A stretch of 64,000 bases of DNA from Pseudomonadota bacterium. GTDB taxonomy: Bacteria; Desulfobacterota; Syntrophobacteria; Syntrophobacterales; Syntrophobacteraceae. The notes beneath the pieces are model-generated. The model saw only the letters and a program-made list of their open reading frames with translations. It was not told where the DNA came from and did no database searches. Every line of letters starts with the position of its first letter. Position 1 is the first letter of the stretch. The DNA is taken from assembly GCA_023416335.1 (NCBI GenBank), contig JAEZHY010000167.1, positions 1-64,000 on the forward strand, in the 5' to 3' direction. Both the position numbers and the translations under genes were made by a program. Below are positions 1 through 9,240 of the stretch, one piece after another.

Positions 1-36
1 CAACACACTCACTACCACACCTTTGAGGAGGTTTAA

Positions 37-2085
37 ATGAACGCAAGTACGATCATCATGTTTGCTCTTGCATGTGGTGGTCTGGGTGTCGTCTATGCGC
101 TGTTCACAGCTGCATGGGTTGGCAAACAGAGCGCCGGTTCCGAAAAGATGCAAGAGATCTCGGAGGCAATCCGGGAAGGCGCAACGGCATTCCTTGCCAG
201 GGAATACAAGACCGTTGCAGTAGTAGGCATCGTGATGGCAGCGGCACTTATGTACCTCGGCACCTGGACGGCAATTGGTTTCGTCATCGGCGCCGTCGGT
301 TCCGCCCTTGCCGGCTACATCGGCATGCTGGTAACAGTTAAAGCCAACGTCCGCACGACCGAAGCCGCGAAGCACGGTCTTCAGGCTGCTCTGTCGGTAG
401 CATTCAAAGGCGGTTCGGTAACCGGTATCATGGTTGTCGGTCTCGGCCTGCTCGGCATCACCGGCTACTTCCAGATCGCCAAGTCGATGGCACCCCCCGA
501 AGAAGTCTTCCACGCACTCATCGGCCTCGGTTTCGGCTGCTCCCTCATGAGCGTGTTCGCTCGTATCGCGGGCGGTATCTACACCAAGGCTGCTGACGTC
601 GGCGCCGACCTGGTCGGAAAAGTCGAAGCCGGTATCCCCGAAGACGATCCCAGAAACGCCGCTGTTATCGCTGACAACGTCGGCGACAACGTTGGCGACT
701 GCGCCGGTATGGCTGCCGACCTTTATGAAACCTACACCGTTACGCTCGTAGCAGCCATGCTGCTCGCGAAAACCGTTTTCGGTGCCGACAGCCTCTGGGT
801 GGAATTCCCCCTCCTGATCGGCGGCATCTCGATCGTTGCCTCGATCGTTGGTACCTACTTCGTACGCCTTGGCAAGAACCAGTACATCATGGGCGCACTC
901 TATAAGGGCCTTGCAGTTGCCGGTGTCCTGGCCGCAGGCGCCTTCTACTATGCTTCCCAGTGGTTCCTCGCTCAGCCCGGCGTTCAGCCTGCATTCACGG
1001 CAACCGGTGTTTTCACCACCGCCGTTATCGGGCTCGTTCTTACCGGTCTGATCGTTGTTATCACCGAGTACTTCACCTCCAAAAGCTTTGACCCGGTCAA
1101 GCACATTGCAGCAGCCAGCGTAACCGGTCACGGCACCAACGTAATCGCCGGCCTGGCGGTCAGCATGAAGTCCACGGGTGCCCCCGCCCTGGTAATCTGC
1201 GGCGCCATCATCTGGGCTTATCAGCTCGGCGGCGGTTTTGCCGGTAATCCCGGCGGCGGTCTCTTCGCAATCGCCCTCTCCGCGGTTGCAATGCTCTCCA
1301 TGACCGGTATCGTAGTCGCAATCGACTCCTACGGTCCCATCACCGACAACGCCGGTGGTATCGCCGAAATGGCGGAACTCCCCGACGAAGTTCGTGAAAT
1401 CACCGATCCTCTGGATGCAGTAGGCAACACCACCAAGGCCGTTACCAAGGGTTACGCAATCGGCTCCGCCGGTCTCGCAGCTCTGGTTCTTTTTGCCGAA
1501 TACTCCCGTTCCTTCCCCGGCGGCCAGGTTGTATTCGACCTGTCCAACCCGAAGGTCCTCGTAGGCCTCTTCATCGGCGGTCTGCTGCCCTACTTCTTCG
1601 GCTCCCTCCTGATGGAAGCAGTCGGAAAAGCAGCCGGCGGCGTTGTCGAGGAAGTTCGCCGTCAGTTCCGTGAAATCCCCGGAATCATGGAAGGCACCGC
1701 AAAGCCGCAGTACGGCAAATGCGTTGACATCGTAACCAAAAGCGCCATCAAGCAGATGATGGTTCCCGCACTGATCCCGGTTGTCGCTCCGATCCTGGTC
1801 GGCTTCCTGGTTGGTAAGGAAGCCCTGGGCGGCGTGCTCATCGGCTCCATCATCACCGGTCTGTTCCAGGCCATCGCCATGACGAGCGGCGGCGGCGCCT
1901 GGGATAACGCCAAGAAGTTCATCGAAGACGGCATGTACGGCGGCAAAGGTTCCGACGCCCACAAGTCGGCTGTTACCGGCGACACCGTAGGCGACCCGTA
2001 CAAAGATACGGCCGGCCCGGCAATCAACCCGATGATCAAGGTCATCAACATTGTCGCGCTGCTTATCGTGCCCCTGATGAAGTAA
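37..2085 (+). CDS. hppA: Membrane-bound proton-pumping pyrophosphatase (H+-PPase), K+-independent type
   Basis: Integral membrane enzyme that couples hydrolysis of pyrophosphate to ion export across the inner membrane, recovering energy from PPi released by acyl-CoA ligases and biosynthesis. The 682-residue length is normal for bacterial members and the protein is hydrophobic throughout. The substrate-binding motif [11 protein letters not shown] lies at about residues 187-197 and the [16 protein letters not shown] block at about 214-230. In the GNTTKA motif Lys467 occupies the position that is Ala in K+-dependent enzymes, so I infer a K+-independent proton pump like that of Rhodospirillum rubrum. 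The start is supported by GAGGAGG just upstream of the ATG. The gene stands alone and is followed by a strong terminator. It fits an energy-limited anaerobe. Confidence 0.97.
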   Translation: MNASTIIMFALACGGLGVVYALFTAAWVGKQSAGSEKMQEISEAIREGATAFLAREYKTVAVVGIVMAAALMYLGTWTAIGFVIGAVGSALAGYIGMLVTVKANVRTTEAAKHGLQAALSVAFKGGSVTGIMVVGLGLLGITGYFQIAKSMAPPEEVFHALIGLGFGCSLMSVFARIAGGIYTKAADVGADLVGKVEAGIPEDDPRNAAVIADNVGDNVGDCAGMAADLYETYTVTLVAAMLLAKTVFGADSLWVEFPLLIGGISIVASIVGTYFVRLGKNQYIMGALYKGLAVAGVLAAGAFYYASQWFLAQPGVQPAFTATGVFTTAVIGLVLTGLIVVITEYFTSKSFDPVKHIAAASVTGHGTNVIAGLAVSMKSTGAPALVICGAIIWAYQLGGGFAGNPGGGLFAIALSAVAMLSMTGIVVAIDSYGPITDNAGGIAEMAELPDEVREITDPLDAVGNTTKAVTKGYAIGSAGLAALVLFAEYSRSFPGGQVVFDLSNPKVLVGLFIGGLLPYFFGSLLMEAVGKAAGGVVEEVRRQFREIPGIMEGTAKPQYGKCVDIVTKSAIKQMMVPALIPVVAPILVGFLVGKEALGGVLIGSIITGLFQAIAMTSGGGAWDNAKKFIEDGMYGGKGSDAHKSAVTGDTVGDPYKDTAGPAINPMIKVINIVALLIVPLMK

Positions 2086-2124
2086 GAAAGTACGGCGCTC
2101 TCCGGAGCGTTTGAAGAAGACAAG

Positions 2125-2160
2125 ACCGGCGGTTTCCTTTCGGAGACCGCCGGTTTTTTT
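2125..2160 (+). terminator. Rho-independent terminator of hppA
   Basis: ACCGGCGGT (2125-2133) pairs perfectly with ACCGCCGGT (2146-2154) and is followed by seven T residues. It lies 40 bases after the hppA stop codon. Confidence 0.92.
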
Positions 2161-2261
2161 GTGCCTGCCTTGAGTCCCTCGGCCTTGCCGCAAACGCCTC
2201 ATACGACAGCTTGAATAAAAAAGCACTTCCATTCCGGTTGAGTTGAGGCACGGTTTCCCGA

Positions 2262-2557
2262 CCGGTTGAAGCAACAGCACGAAGTGACCGTAGGATGGGT
2301 GACAACCCATCGTTTTTCGGAACGCCCGGGAATGATTGGCCGGAGAGGCATAAGTCGGGGTTTGGAAACACGGGAAAGTTGTCATACGGAAAAAGGAGTC
2401 GTATTCGAGTTCCTGAGCTTCCCGGCGACTGAGAGGGGAACGAACCTCAAAAACCGTGGGTTCCCGCTCCGCTCCCACCCATCCTGATACGGCCCTTTCC
2501 GGTTTATGCCCGTCTCTCGATAGGGGTGTGGCGCCACCGGCTCTTAAGGCGCCTACC
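2262..2557. repeat. 296-bp dispersed intergenic repeat, copy 1
   Basis: Nearly identical to 11759-12054 over its whole length. It contains a long imperfect inverted repeat: GGATGGGTGACAACCCATCG near the left end faces GGGTTCCC...CACCCATCC near the right end. It lies between hppA and bioN, has no convincing ORF and has no target-site duplication that I can see. A REP-like GGCACGGTTTCCCGACCGG (2247-2265) abuts and overlaps its left edge. Confidence 0.85.
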
Positions 2558-2665
2558 AGGCTCCCGGCCACTTTTTAAAGAATTAGAGGCCCAATGGTGA
2601 AGTAGCAGGACGGAAGTGTTCAAATCAGGACGCGAGCAATGATGCGATACGTTATTGCCGGAGCA

Positions 2666-3484
2666 TCAGGAAAGCACCCGCATTGCAAAGCCCACAAGCG
2701 CATTCCACTTTTGCGGAATATTTTGAGGAAACCAGCCGGCAAGAAATACGACCATGCCAACCAACGGCACAAGCCCGGCAAGATGCTTCAGGGGGAGACG
2801 CGTGTAACTGAACGGCAGGTCGTCCCGGTAGCCGCGGGCGGCAAGAGCCAGCGCGAGGTCGTCGGCCCTTTTGATCGAGCGCCGAAAAAGAGGCAGGACA
2901 AAGTACTTCATGCGCAATATGGGATTTTTGCGCCGGTTCCCGAGCCGTGCACGGGTTGCGAGGTCCACCTCGTCGGCCTGGTCGAGGATCAGCGGAAGGA
3001 ACCGGAGCATGAGGCTGATCATCAGCGCGATCCTCCTCGCAGGGAGGAAAGGAAAAGGCCTGAGATACCAGATGACCGCTTCCTGGAGGTCGCGGGGACG
3101 GGTAATCATGGAAAACAGCATTGCATAACAAATAATGAGCATCAGCCGCCATATGCCGATGAGGGCGTCAAATACCTTTTCGTAACCATGAGGCCACCAG
3201 TCGGGCGGGACCGTTCCGTCGAGCTGTGACGAAAAAGCCTGGAAGACGAATATTATCAGCAGAAACCAGACCCAGTTTTTGAGATCTCCGGCAAGGGCTT
3301 TTGCCGGAATTCCGGAAGCGCCGAGCAGAACGGCAAAAAGGAAGGAAAAGATAAAGAGACCGGTCCCGTCCATATAGAGAAAACCGATCGCGGACAGGAG
3401 CAACGCCGGGAACTTGCACCGAACATCCCATCTGTGCAGAATGGTATCGCCCGGAAAGTAGTGAAAGGTCAGCCGTCCAGCCAT
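2666..3484 (-). CDS. bioN: ECF transporter transmembrane subunit EcfT/BioN
   Basis: Scaffold membrane subunit of an energy-coupling-factor importer, joining the ATPase to the substrate-capture protein. The 272-residue protein has hydrophobic segments at about residues 25-55, 70-85, 110-128 and 235-250. Two cytoplasmic coupling-helix motifs with Ala-Arg signatures, which engage the ATPase, are at about 176-182 (ATRARLG) and 213-220 (ALAARGYR). The start overlaps the 3' end of the ATPase gene by 16 bases, which implies translational coupling. It is the last gene of bioY-bioM-bioN; biotin specificity is inferred from the adjacent BioY. Confidence 0.9.
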   Translation of the reverse strand: MAGRLTFHYFPGDTILHRWDVRCKFPALLLSAIGFLYMDGTGLFIFSFLFAVLLGASGIPAKALAGDLKNWVWFLLIIFVFQAFSSQLDGTVPPDWWPHGYEKVFDALIGIWRLMLIICYAMLFSMITRPRDLQEAVIWYLRPFPFLPARRIALMISLMLRFLPLILDQADEVDLATRARLGNRRKNPILRMKYFVLPLFRRSIKRADDLALALAARGYRDDLPFSYTRLPLKHLAGLVPLVGMVVFLAGWFPQNIPQKWNALVGFAMRVLS

Positions 3485-4215
3485 GATCCCGTTCCCGTGC
3501 CTGCAAATGCGCCTGCCGGCGGACGGACCGAAAATGAAGAGAATTGCGGGGCAACCGTTTCGGCCGGCCCCAGGGCCTTGAGTTCGCCCCCATGCAGCAG
3601 CGCCACGCGCTGCGCATGAGCGATAACTTTCTCGACGTCGTGGGTCGTAAGAATTATCGTATGTCCCTTCGCATGCAGGTTCACGATATGTCCGAGTACC
3701 TGGCGGACGCCGGGGTAATCGAGGTTTGCGAAAGGTTCATCGAAAACCAGGACGCGCGACCGCATTGCAAGCACTCCCGCGATCGCCACGCGGCGCTTTT
3801 CTCCTCCGGAAAGACGATGGCAGGGTTTTTCCGCCAGATTTTCCAGACCGACCGCCTTGAGTGCCGATTCCACTCTCTCGTTCACCTGTTCGGGTGGAAG
3901 GCCCATGTTTTCCGGTCCGAATGCCACGTCCTCGCGAACGGTTTCCCCAACAATCTGGCTGTCTGCATCCTGGAAAACCATCCCTACATGCCGGGCCACT
4001 TCGCGTCCGTTCCTGCCGGGGTCGATACCGTCCACCCGAATAGATCCGGATGCCGGTTTCAGCAAACCGTTCAGGAGCCGAATGAATGTGGTCTTGCCGC
4101 TGCCGTTCGGTCCGCAGACGAGCAGAAATTCGCCGTCGGGTATATCGAAGCTGACTCCCTTCAGAGCGGGCGTGCCGTCGGCGTATTTGTACCAGAGATC
4201 CCGGATCTGTATCAT
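3469..4215 (-). CDS. bioM: ECF transporter ATPase subunit (BioM)
   Basis: Cytoplasmic ABC ATPase that drives vitamin uptake through EcfT. From the Met at 4215 it is 248 residues: Walker A GPNGSGKTT at 35-43, Q-loop Gln82, signature LSGGE at 135-139, Walker B VLVFDE at 155-160 and switch His192. A longer reading to 4356 would run into bioY and has no homology, so I reject it. The start lies 8 bases after the bioY stop. Only one ATPase gene is present, so the subunit probably acts as a homodimer, as in other BioMNY systems. Confidence 0.93.
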   Translation of the reverse strand: MIQIRDLWYKYADGTPALKGVSFDIPDGEFLLVCGPNGSGKTTFIRLLNGLLKPASGSIRVDGIDPGRNGREVARHVGMVFQDADSQIVGETVREDVAFGPENMGLPPEQVNERVESALKAVGLENLAEKPCHRLSGGEKRRVAIAGVLAMRSRVLVFDEPFANLDYPGVRQVLGHIVNLHAKGHTIILTTHDVEKVIAHAQRVALLHGGELKALGPAETVAPQFSSFSVRPPAGAFAGTGTGSWLDG

Positions 4216-4223
4216 GAGAGTTT

Positions 4224-4778
4224 CTACGCCGAAGAGAGGTCCATGCTGCGTTCGAGCACAGGGCGAACGGCCCTGGCGACCAGAATTGCGGCCGTTGCCT
4301 TGATGGCATCTCCGATCAGAAACGGAGCCATCCCGAGCAAAACCGCCTTTGTCCAATCCATGCCGGTCACCACCTTGAGCCAGGGCACTCCGAACACGTA
4401 AACCGTAAGCGACCCGATGACGACGGCGGTGATATCGGCCCGCAACCTGCCCCGAAACCTTTCAGAAATGAAGCCGGTCAGCCAGGCACACACGGTAAAG
4501 CCGATAAGGTACCCGCCGGTCGGACCCAGGAAATGAGCGAGGCCGCCCTTGCCGCCCGCGAAGACGGGGATCCCCATCGAACCGACCAGCAGGTAGAGGC
4601 CCATGCTCGCGACTCCATAGCGACTGCCCAGAAGCAACCCCGCGAGCAGAATAAAAAGATTCTGCATGACTATCGGTACAGGAACGATCGGGATGGGTAC
4701 CGCCATATAGGCTCCGACCGCGATCAACGCGGCAAAAAGCGAGGTATAGACAAGTTTTTGAATTTCTTTGACGTGCAT
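4224..4778 (-). CDS. bioY: Biotin-binding S component BioY
   Basis: Membrane substrate-capture subunit for biotin. The 184 residues form about six hydrophobic segments. Typical BioY features are visible: the N-terminal LFAALIAVGAYMAVPIP stretch, VPIVMQNLFILLAGLLLG, and GGKGGLAHFLGPTGGYLIG in the middle. It is the first gene of bioY-bioM-bioN. Biotin supply would serve the carboxylase or transcarboxylase that normally makes methylmalonyl-CoA, and the mutase is encoded 3 kb away. A possible BirA-type operator lies 50-85 bases upstream. Confidence 0.95.
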   Translation of the reverse strand: MHVKEIQKLVYTSLFAALIAVGAYMAVPIPIVPVPIVMQNLFILLAGLLLGSRYGVASMGLYLLVGSMGIPVFAGGKGGLAHFLGPTGGYLIGFTVCAWLTGFISERFRGRLRADITAVVIGSLTVYVFGVPWLKVVTGMDWTKAVLLGMAPFLIGDAIKATAAILVARAVRPVLERSMDLSSA

Positions 4779-4827
4779 GGATTGTTCGCTTCCACGGGAG
4801 CATGAGTTTTTAGCGCTGGAGGATCAG

Positions 4828-4862
4828 TTCGTAAACCTGTCAGCACGTACCGAGTTAACCAA
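4828..4862 (-). promoter_or_regulatory. Possible BirA-type biotin operator upstream of bioYMN
   Basis: On the plus strand GTAAACC (from 4831) and GTTAACC (from 4854) face each other with 17 bases between the GTAAAC and GTTAAC hexamers. This resembles the BirA operator (GTAAAC, about 18 bases, GTTTAC). It is 50-85 bases upstream of the bioY start. The match is imperfect and no BirA is seen in the window. Confidence 0.4.
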
Positions 4863-5629
4863 ATTGTGAGAAATGTGTCAAGACGGAAGTTTGCCGGCGA
4901 GAGGAACGGTCCGAGACGTGCTGCAGGACGTGAGATGTTCTTCCTTTCAGTACTGACTTCGCATTTTTCCAGCATCGCAGCCTTGTTGCGAGAAAGCGCC
5001 ACCCGCTCATAGAACTGGCTATTGATCTGACGGTCGAGTTGGCGTACCGACCAACCGCAGCGTAGCGCCTCAGTTTCATAAAAGCGGCGGGCAAGCGAAT
5101 CTTTCACTGAAAGCAACCGTACATAGGCTGACCACGGGAGGGGAAAGCGTCGGACGATGGCATCGAAATCATCCATTCCTTTGACGGCAGCTCGGAAAAT
5201 CGGGGCATGGCCGGATTCTGGAGGCAGTGCATGCGCTATTTCGGCTGGCAATTTTTCAGACAGTGTCTGAAAAATCGTCTCGACGGGCCATGTTTGGTAG
5301 AAACAACGCATCTGGCTGAGATTGACCGCTCCGAATCCTCGTCCGAACCGGGCAGTGAGGTCCTTCGCAAGGCGGGCGATCAGCTTTTCTCCGTATTCTG
5401 CCCGTTCCTTTCCTCCTTGCTCAGCCTCAATAATACGCCGCCCGATCTCCCAATAAGTGGCAGTCATCAAAGTATTAACGGAACGGGCAGCCTGTCGTCT
5501 GGCAGATTCGAGAAGTTCAACAATGCCTGAATGGAGCGTTTCATAGCCCGGTACGAAAATCGGATATTGGCATTTCCAAAAAAAGGACCAAAACAGACGG
5601 GCCATAGCAATGAATGAGAAAGAAGCCAT
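4860..5629 (-). pseudogene. DUF1016 (YhcG-type) PDDEXK nuclease remnant, C-terminus lost
   Basis: Residues 27-220 of the reading frame (about 4970-5551) match the N-terminal DUF1016 domain, with blocks such as ELLESARRQAARSVN, TYWEIGRRIIEAEQGG, LTARFGRGFG and SQFYERVALSRNKAAML. In intact relatives of about 340 residues a PDDEXK nuclease domain follows. Here homology stops and the frame runs into the bioY promoter and coding region. The first 26 residues also look unrelated. I call it a truncated, probably non-functional remnant of a mobile or defence-associated gene. Confidence 0.75.
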
Positions 5630-5641
5630 TGAAAAGGTAAA

Positions 5642-5815
5642 TTAAATCCGGATACGCTCGACCTCATCCAGTGCAACCTGGTCATTCCTTCGATCATAAA
5701 GGCCGGTCGTGAGGACGGATTCGTGGTTCGCCATTTGTTGCGCCACCTCCACCTTGCCGTCGTTACGCAGATATTTGGTGGGTGCGACACGGCTTTGGTT
5801 GCCCACGCGGGGGCG
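5642..5815 (-). pseudogene. C-terminal fragment of a tyrosine recombinase/integrase
   Basis: The frame ending at the TAA at 5642-5644 reads KYLRNDGKVEVAQQMANHES, then TTGLYDRR and DQVALDEVERI. This is the characteristic tail of a site-specific tyrosine recombinase family, including the catalytic Tyr in TTGLYDRR and the LEVAQQMANHES-type helix before it. Nothing resembling the remaining ~250 residues, including the upstream Arg and His-x-x-Arg motifs, is present. It sits directly beside the DUF1016 remnant, so both probably derive from one decayed mobile element. Confidence 0.8.
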
Positions 5816-5938
5816 CAACCGCCCACGGCCCTAAAGGTCCTCATGCCGCAAGCGGCACACTGCATCCGAACGAAAAATGGAAAAGTTCCAGAGAAAAATA
5901 TTTTCTCCCACCTTACCCAAAATTGGTCAACCAAACAC

Positions 5939-6895
5939 CTACCCCAACTCCCTGGTAATGATCTCCTGCACCAGGGTGTAGGGGTCGGACTGTTTTTCGA
6001 CAATCCGGCTGATCATCTCGTCGAGGGAATCGCCCTGGTCTTCGAGCCTGTTGAGAATGGTCCTGAAGGCCTGATCTCGAAGGGCTTCCATGAGCTGTAT
6101 CCGTGCCCTTTTTTCGAGCACCTCCCTCCATTTTTCGGTATGGGTCGAGAGGAGGTATTCCCTGTGCTTCTGAATCGCGTTGAAGAGTTCGTCCACCCCG
6201 CGGTTCTTGACGGCTTCGGTCTCGACGATGGACGGCTCCCAGTCGTTCGATCCGTGTCTCCTGGATCCGAGTTCTATCAGGTTTCTCAATTCCTGGATTG
6301 TCTTCCGGGAACCCTCACGGTCTGCTTTGTTGACGACGAAAATGTTGCCGATTTCCATGATGCCGGCCTTGATGGCCTGGACATCGTCGCCCATCCCGGG
6401 GATCGTTACGAGGATGGTGGTGTGCGCGCTGTTGGCAATTTCCACTTCGTCCTGTCCAACCCCAACCGTTTCGATGAGAACGACGTCCTTGCCCATTGCA
6501 TCCAGGACGTTCACCATATCGTTGGTGGATTTCGTGAGCCCCCCGAAATGCCCGCGGGTGGCCAAGCTCCTTATGAAGACGCCCGGGTCGAGAAAATGGC
6601 GCTGCATGCGGATCCGGTCGCCCAGGATGGCCCCGCCCGTGAAGGGACTGGTCGGGTCGACGGCCAGAATCCCGACCGTTTTGCCATCCTTGCGAAAGCG
6701 CACTGCAAGCTGATCCACCAGGGTGCTTTTGCCAACGCCGGGCGCCCCTGTAAATCCAATTACATAGGCCCGGCCGGTGTGCGGATAGAGTTCACGAAGA
6801 ATCGCCCTTGCGGAAGGGATTTCATCGTCGATGTCGCGAAGGAGACGGGCCGTGGCCCTTACGTCGCCGGAAGTAATCTGTTCAATGATGTCCAT
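5939..6895 (-). CDS. meaB: MeaB/ArgK-type GTPase, methylmalonyl-CoA mutase chaperone
   Basis: G3E-family GTPase that gates adenosylcobalamin loading into methylmalonyl-CoA mutase and protects it from inactivation. It has 318 residues, with Walker A GFTGAPGVGKST at 47-58, a DPTSPFTGGAILGDRIRM segment typical of MeaB, the VLIETVGVGQDEVEI switch region and the NKAD guanine-specificity motif. It is the third gene of mcmA-mcmB-meaB, 100 bases after mcmB on the same strand. Older annotations call this family lysine/arginine/ornithine transport ATPase; the context makes the mutase-chaperone role much more likely. Confidence 0.95.
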   Translation of the reverse strand: MDIIEQITSGDVRATARLLRDIDDEIPSARAILRELYPHTGRAYVIGFTGAPGVGKSTLVDQLAVRFRKDGKTVGILAVDPTSPFTGGAILGDRIRMQRHFLDPGVFIRSLATRGHFGGLTKSTNDMVNVLDAMGKDVVLIETVGVGQDEVEIANSAHTTILVTIPGMGDDVQAIKAGIMEIGNIFVVNKADREGSRKTIQELRNLIELGSRRHGSNDWEPSIVETEAVKNRGVDELFNAIQKHREYLLSTHTEKWREVLEKRARIQLMEALRDQAFRTILNRLEDQGDSLDEMISRIVEKQSDPYTLVQEIITRELG

Positions 6896-6995
6896 ATGTA
6901 AAAGCCCTGTTCGACTTCAGAATTGATATGCTCGGCAAAAGCTCCTCCCGGTTTTGGCGGGAATTCGTCAGCGCCGACCACTGATTCCCGGTACA

Positions 6996-7421
6996 TTACA
7001 ATTTCAAGGCTACTGCCTTGCGCGGCTTGATATTCTCGGTCACCCAGTCTGTAATGTCCTTGAGCTTCGATCCGGGTTCGAAGATTTCCTTTATTCCGAT
7101 CGATTTCAGCTTTGGGATATCTTCGAGGGGGAAAATACCGCCGCCTATTACCGATATGTCTTCGGCGTTGTTTTTCGACAAGAGTTCCAGAATCCGGGGA
7201 AACGAATAGGTATGCGCACCGGATAGGATACTCAGGCCGATCAGGTCCACATCCTCCTGGATCGCGGTGCTCACGATCTGCTCCGGCGTCTGATGGCATC
7301 CCGTGTAGACAACCTCAAACCCGGCGTCCCTGAATGCACGCGCGATTACGCGTGCGCCGCGGTCGTGGCCGTCCAGGCCCGGCTTGGCAACCAATATTCG
7401 AAGTCTCCTGCTTTTTTCCAT
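6996..7421 (-). CDS. mcmB: Methylmalonyl-CoA mutase, cobalamin-binding subunit
   Basis: Small B12-binding subunit of a split methylmalonyl-CoA mutase, which interconverts succinyl-CoA and (R)-methylmalonyl-CoA in propionate metabolism. It has 141 residues with the base-off/His-on signature GLDGHDRG at 15-22 (His19 would ligate cobalt), GLSILSGAH at 62-70 and VIGGGIFP at 91-98. The start at 7421 is chosen because GGAGGC lies 9 bases upstream; an upstream Met at 7484 lacks a site. It lies between the catalytic subunit gene and meaB. Confidence 0.95.
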   Translation of the reverse strand: MEKSRRLRILVAKPGLDGHDRGARVIARAFRDAGFEVVYTGCHQTPEQIVSTAIQEDVDLIGLSILSGAHTYSFPRILELLSKNNAEDISVIGGGIFPLEDIPKLKSIGIKEIFEPGSKLKDITDWVTENIKPRKAVALKL

Positions 7422-7539
7422 GGAAACGCTGCCTCCTTCATCAAGGTAAACATTACCGGCATATTTGCGTTCGTCCAAAAGCATTCATGCTCGAAACACA
7501 AGAATACTTGCGGACACGTTTTTGCTTGAAAAAACATAT

Positions 7540-9240
7540 TTAGAAGGTACCCGGGTCCGTATAGATCCCGAACGCTTCCCTGTACAGATCGCAACATTCC
7601 TGCTCGGTGGCGCCCGCCCGGACCGCTTCGATGAGTGCCGGCATGACGTTGTTTTCCCAGCAGGGCGGCCCTTCGCAGCGACGTCTCAACTCATCCATCG
7701 CTTTCCGGAATCGATCCTTGTCGCGCTTATCCTTGAACTCCTGCGTGCGCTCGACCTGCATGCGCTCGATCATATCGTCGATCTTCAGGACGAATTCCAG
7801 TTCGGGGCGCTCGGAGACATATTTGTTCACGCCTATGATAGTCTTCTCGCCGGACTCGACCTGCTGCTGGAAATGGAAAGCCGCATCGGCGATCTCCATC
7901 TGCGGATAGTCGCGCTCGATTGCCGAAACCATCCCGCCGAGGTCGTCCAGCTTCTTGATATACGCGTTGGCTTCCTCTTCCATCTTGTCGGTAAGCGCTT
8001 CGACAAAATAGGAACCGGCAAGCGGATCGATAACATTCGTCGCGCCCACTTCGTCGGCCAGGATCTGCTGGGTGCGCAGGGCAATCAGGACGGCCTCTTC
8101 GCTCGGGATCATGTAAACTTCGTCGAGCGAATTGGTGTGCAGGGACTGGGTCCCTCCGAGAATGGCCGCAAGGGCCTCCGTCGTGGTCCGAATGACATTG
8201 TTGTATGGTTCCTGGGCGGTAAGGGAGCACCCTGCCGTCTGGGTGTGGAAACGCATCAGCATGGACCTCGGGTCCTGGGCGCCGAAGCGCTCTTTCATGA
8301 TTCTTGCCCACAGGCGGCGGCTTGCGCGCATCTTTGCGATTTCTTCAAAGAAATCGATGTGCGAGTTCCAGAAGAACGAAAGCCTGCCCGCGAACTCATC
8401 TACCTTGAGCCCTCTCTTGATGCCTTCCTCGACGTAGGTGATTCCGTCGTAGATCGTGAAGGCGAGTTCCTGGACTGCCGTGGAACCGGCTTCCCGGATG
8501 TGATAGCCGCTGATGCTGATCGTGTTCCAGCGTGGAACTTCCCTTGTCCCGAATTCGACCGTATCCGTTACGAGTCTCAGGCTCGGTTCGGGCGGAAGCA
8601 TGAGCGTTTTCTGTGCAATGAATTCCTTGAGGCAGTCGTTCTGTATCGTTCCGCCGAGCTTTTTGCGCGAAAACCCATGGTTTTCGGCATTCGCAATATA
8701 CATGGCCCACAGGACGGATGCGGGGGGATTGATGGTCATCGACGCGGTGACATCTTCAAGGTTGATTCCTGCGAACAGGCGCTGCATATCATCGAGGGTA
8801 TCGATCGCCACGCCGCATTTGCCGCACTCACCACGGGCAAGGGGCGAATCGGTGTCGTATCCCATGAGGGTCGGGAAATCGAAGGCAGTGCTCAATCCGG
8901 TCTCGCCGTGGTTGATGAGATAGTGAAACCGGGTGTTTGTATCTTCCGCCGTTCCCAGGCCGGCGAACATGCGCATCGTCCAGAGGCGGGCACGGTACAT
9001 CGTGCTCTGGACTCCGCGGGTAAACGGGTACATCCCCGGAAAACCGATGTCTTCCGCAAAATCTTTGTCGGCAATGTCCAGAGGGGTATACAACGGTTTC
9101 ACTTCCAGGTCGGAAACCGTTGAAAACCGACCCAGCCGCTCGGGCATTTTCGCAAGGGCCTTTTTGTATTCCTCCAGCCACTCGCCGTGTTCCTTTTCCA
9201 TTCTTTCGAGTGCTGATTCGGAAAGGATCTTCTTCGCCAT
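7540..9240 (-). CDS. mcmA: Methylmalonyl-CoA mutase, catalytic (large) subunit
   Basis: TIM-barrel substrate-binding subunit of adenosylcobalamin-dependent methylmalonyl-CoA mutase, 566 residues, lacking the fused B12 domain, which is supplied by mcmB. Recognisable blocks are YPFTRGVQSTMY (71-82), RMFAGLGTAEDTN (90-102), GLSTAFDFPTLMGYD (115-129), SISISGYHIREAG, QTAGCSLTAQEPYNN and TQSLHTNSLDE. Tyr82 and Arg222 sit where, by remembered alignment, the Propionibacterium enzyme has Tyr89 and Arg207, which favours methylmalonyl-CoA over isobutyryl-CoA. AGGAGG lies 8 bases before the ATG. It is the first gene of the operon, 118 bases before mcmB. Confidence 0.96.
   Translation of the reverse strand: MAKKILSESALERMEKEHGEWLEEYKKALAKMPERLGRFSTVSDLEVKPLYTPLDIADKDFAEDIGFPGMYPFTRGVQSTMYRARLWTMRMFAGLGTAEDTNTRFHYLINHGETGLSTAFDFPTLMGYDTDSPLARGECGKCGVAIDTLDDMQRLFAGINLEDVTASMTINPPASVLWAMYIANAENHGFSRKKLGGTIQNDCLKEFIAQKTLMLPPEPSLRLVTDTVEFGTREVPRWNTISISGYHIREAGSTAVQELAFTIYDGITYVEEGIKRGLKVDEFAGRLSFFWNSHIDFFEEIAKMRASRRLWARIMKERFGAQDPRSMLMRFHTQTAGCSLTAQEPYNNVIRTTTEALAAILGGTQSLHTNSLDEVYMIPSEEAVLIALRTQQILADEVGATNVIDPLAGSYFVEALTDKMEEEANAYIKKLDDLGGMVSAIERDYPQMEIADAAFHFQQQVESGEKTIIGVNKYVSERPELEFVLKIDDMIERMQVERTQEFKDKRDKDRFRKAMDELRRRCEGPPCWENNVMPALIEAVRAGATEQECCDLYREAFGIYTDPGTF

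Noticed and set aside
4215..4356. Extended N-terminus of the BioM ATPase
   Set aside because: The additional 47 residues overlap bioY in another frame, are not ABC-like, and the internal Met gives the normal family N-terminus.
5723..6901. Long 392-codon rightward ORF across meaB
   Set aside because: It is antisense to meaB, whose P-loop and NKAD motifs define the real frame; the translated product has no recognisable domain.
7465..9123. 552-codon rightward ORF opposite mcmA
   Set aside because: It is the antisense shadow of the mutase large subunit; GC-rich codon bias keeps the opposite frame open.
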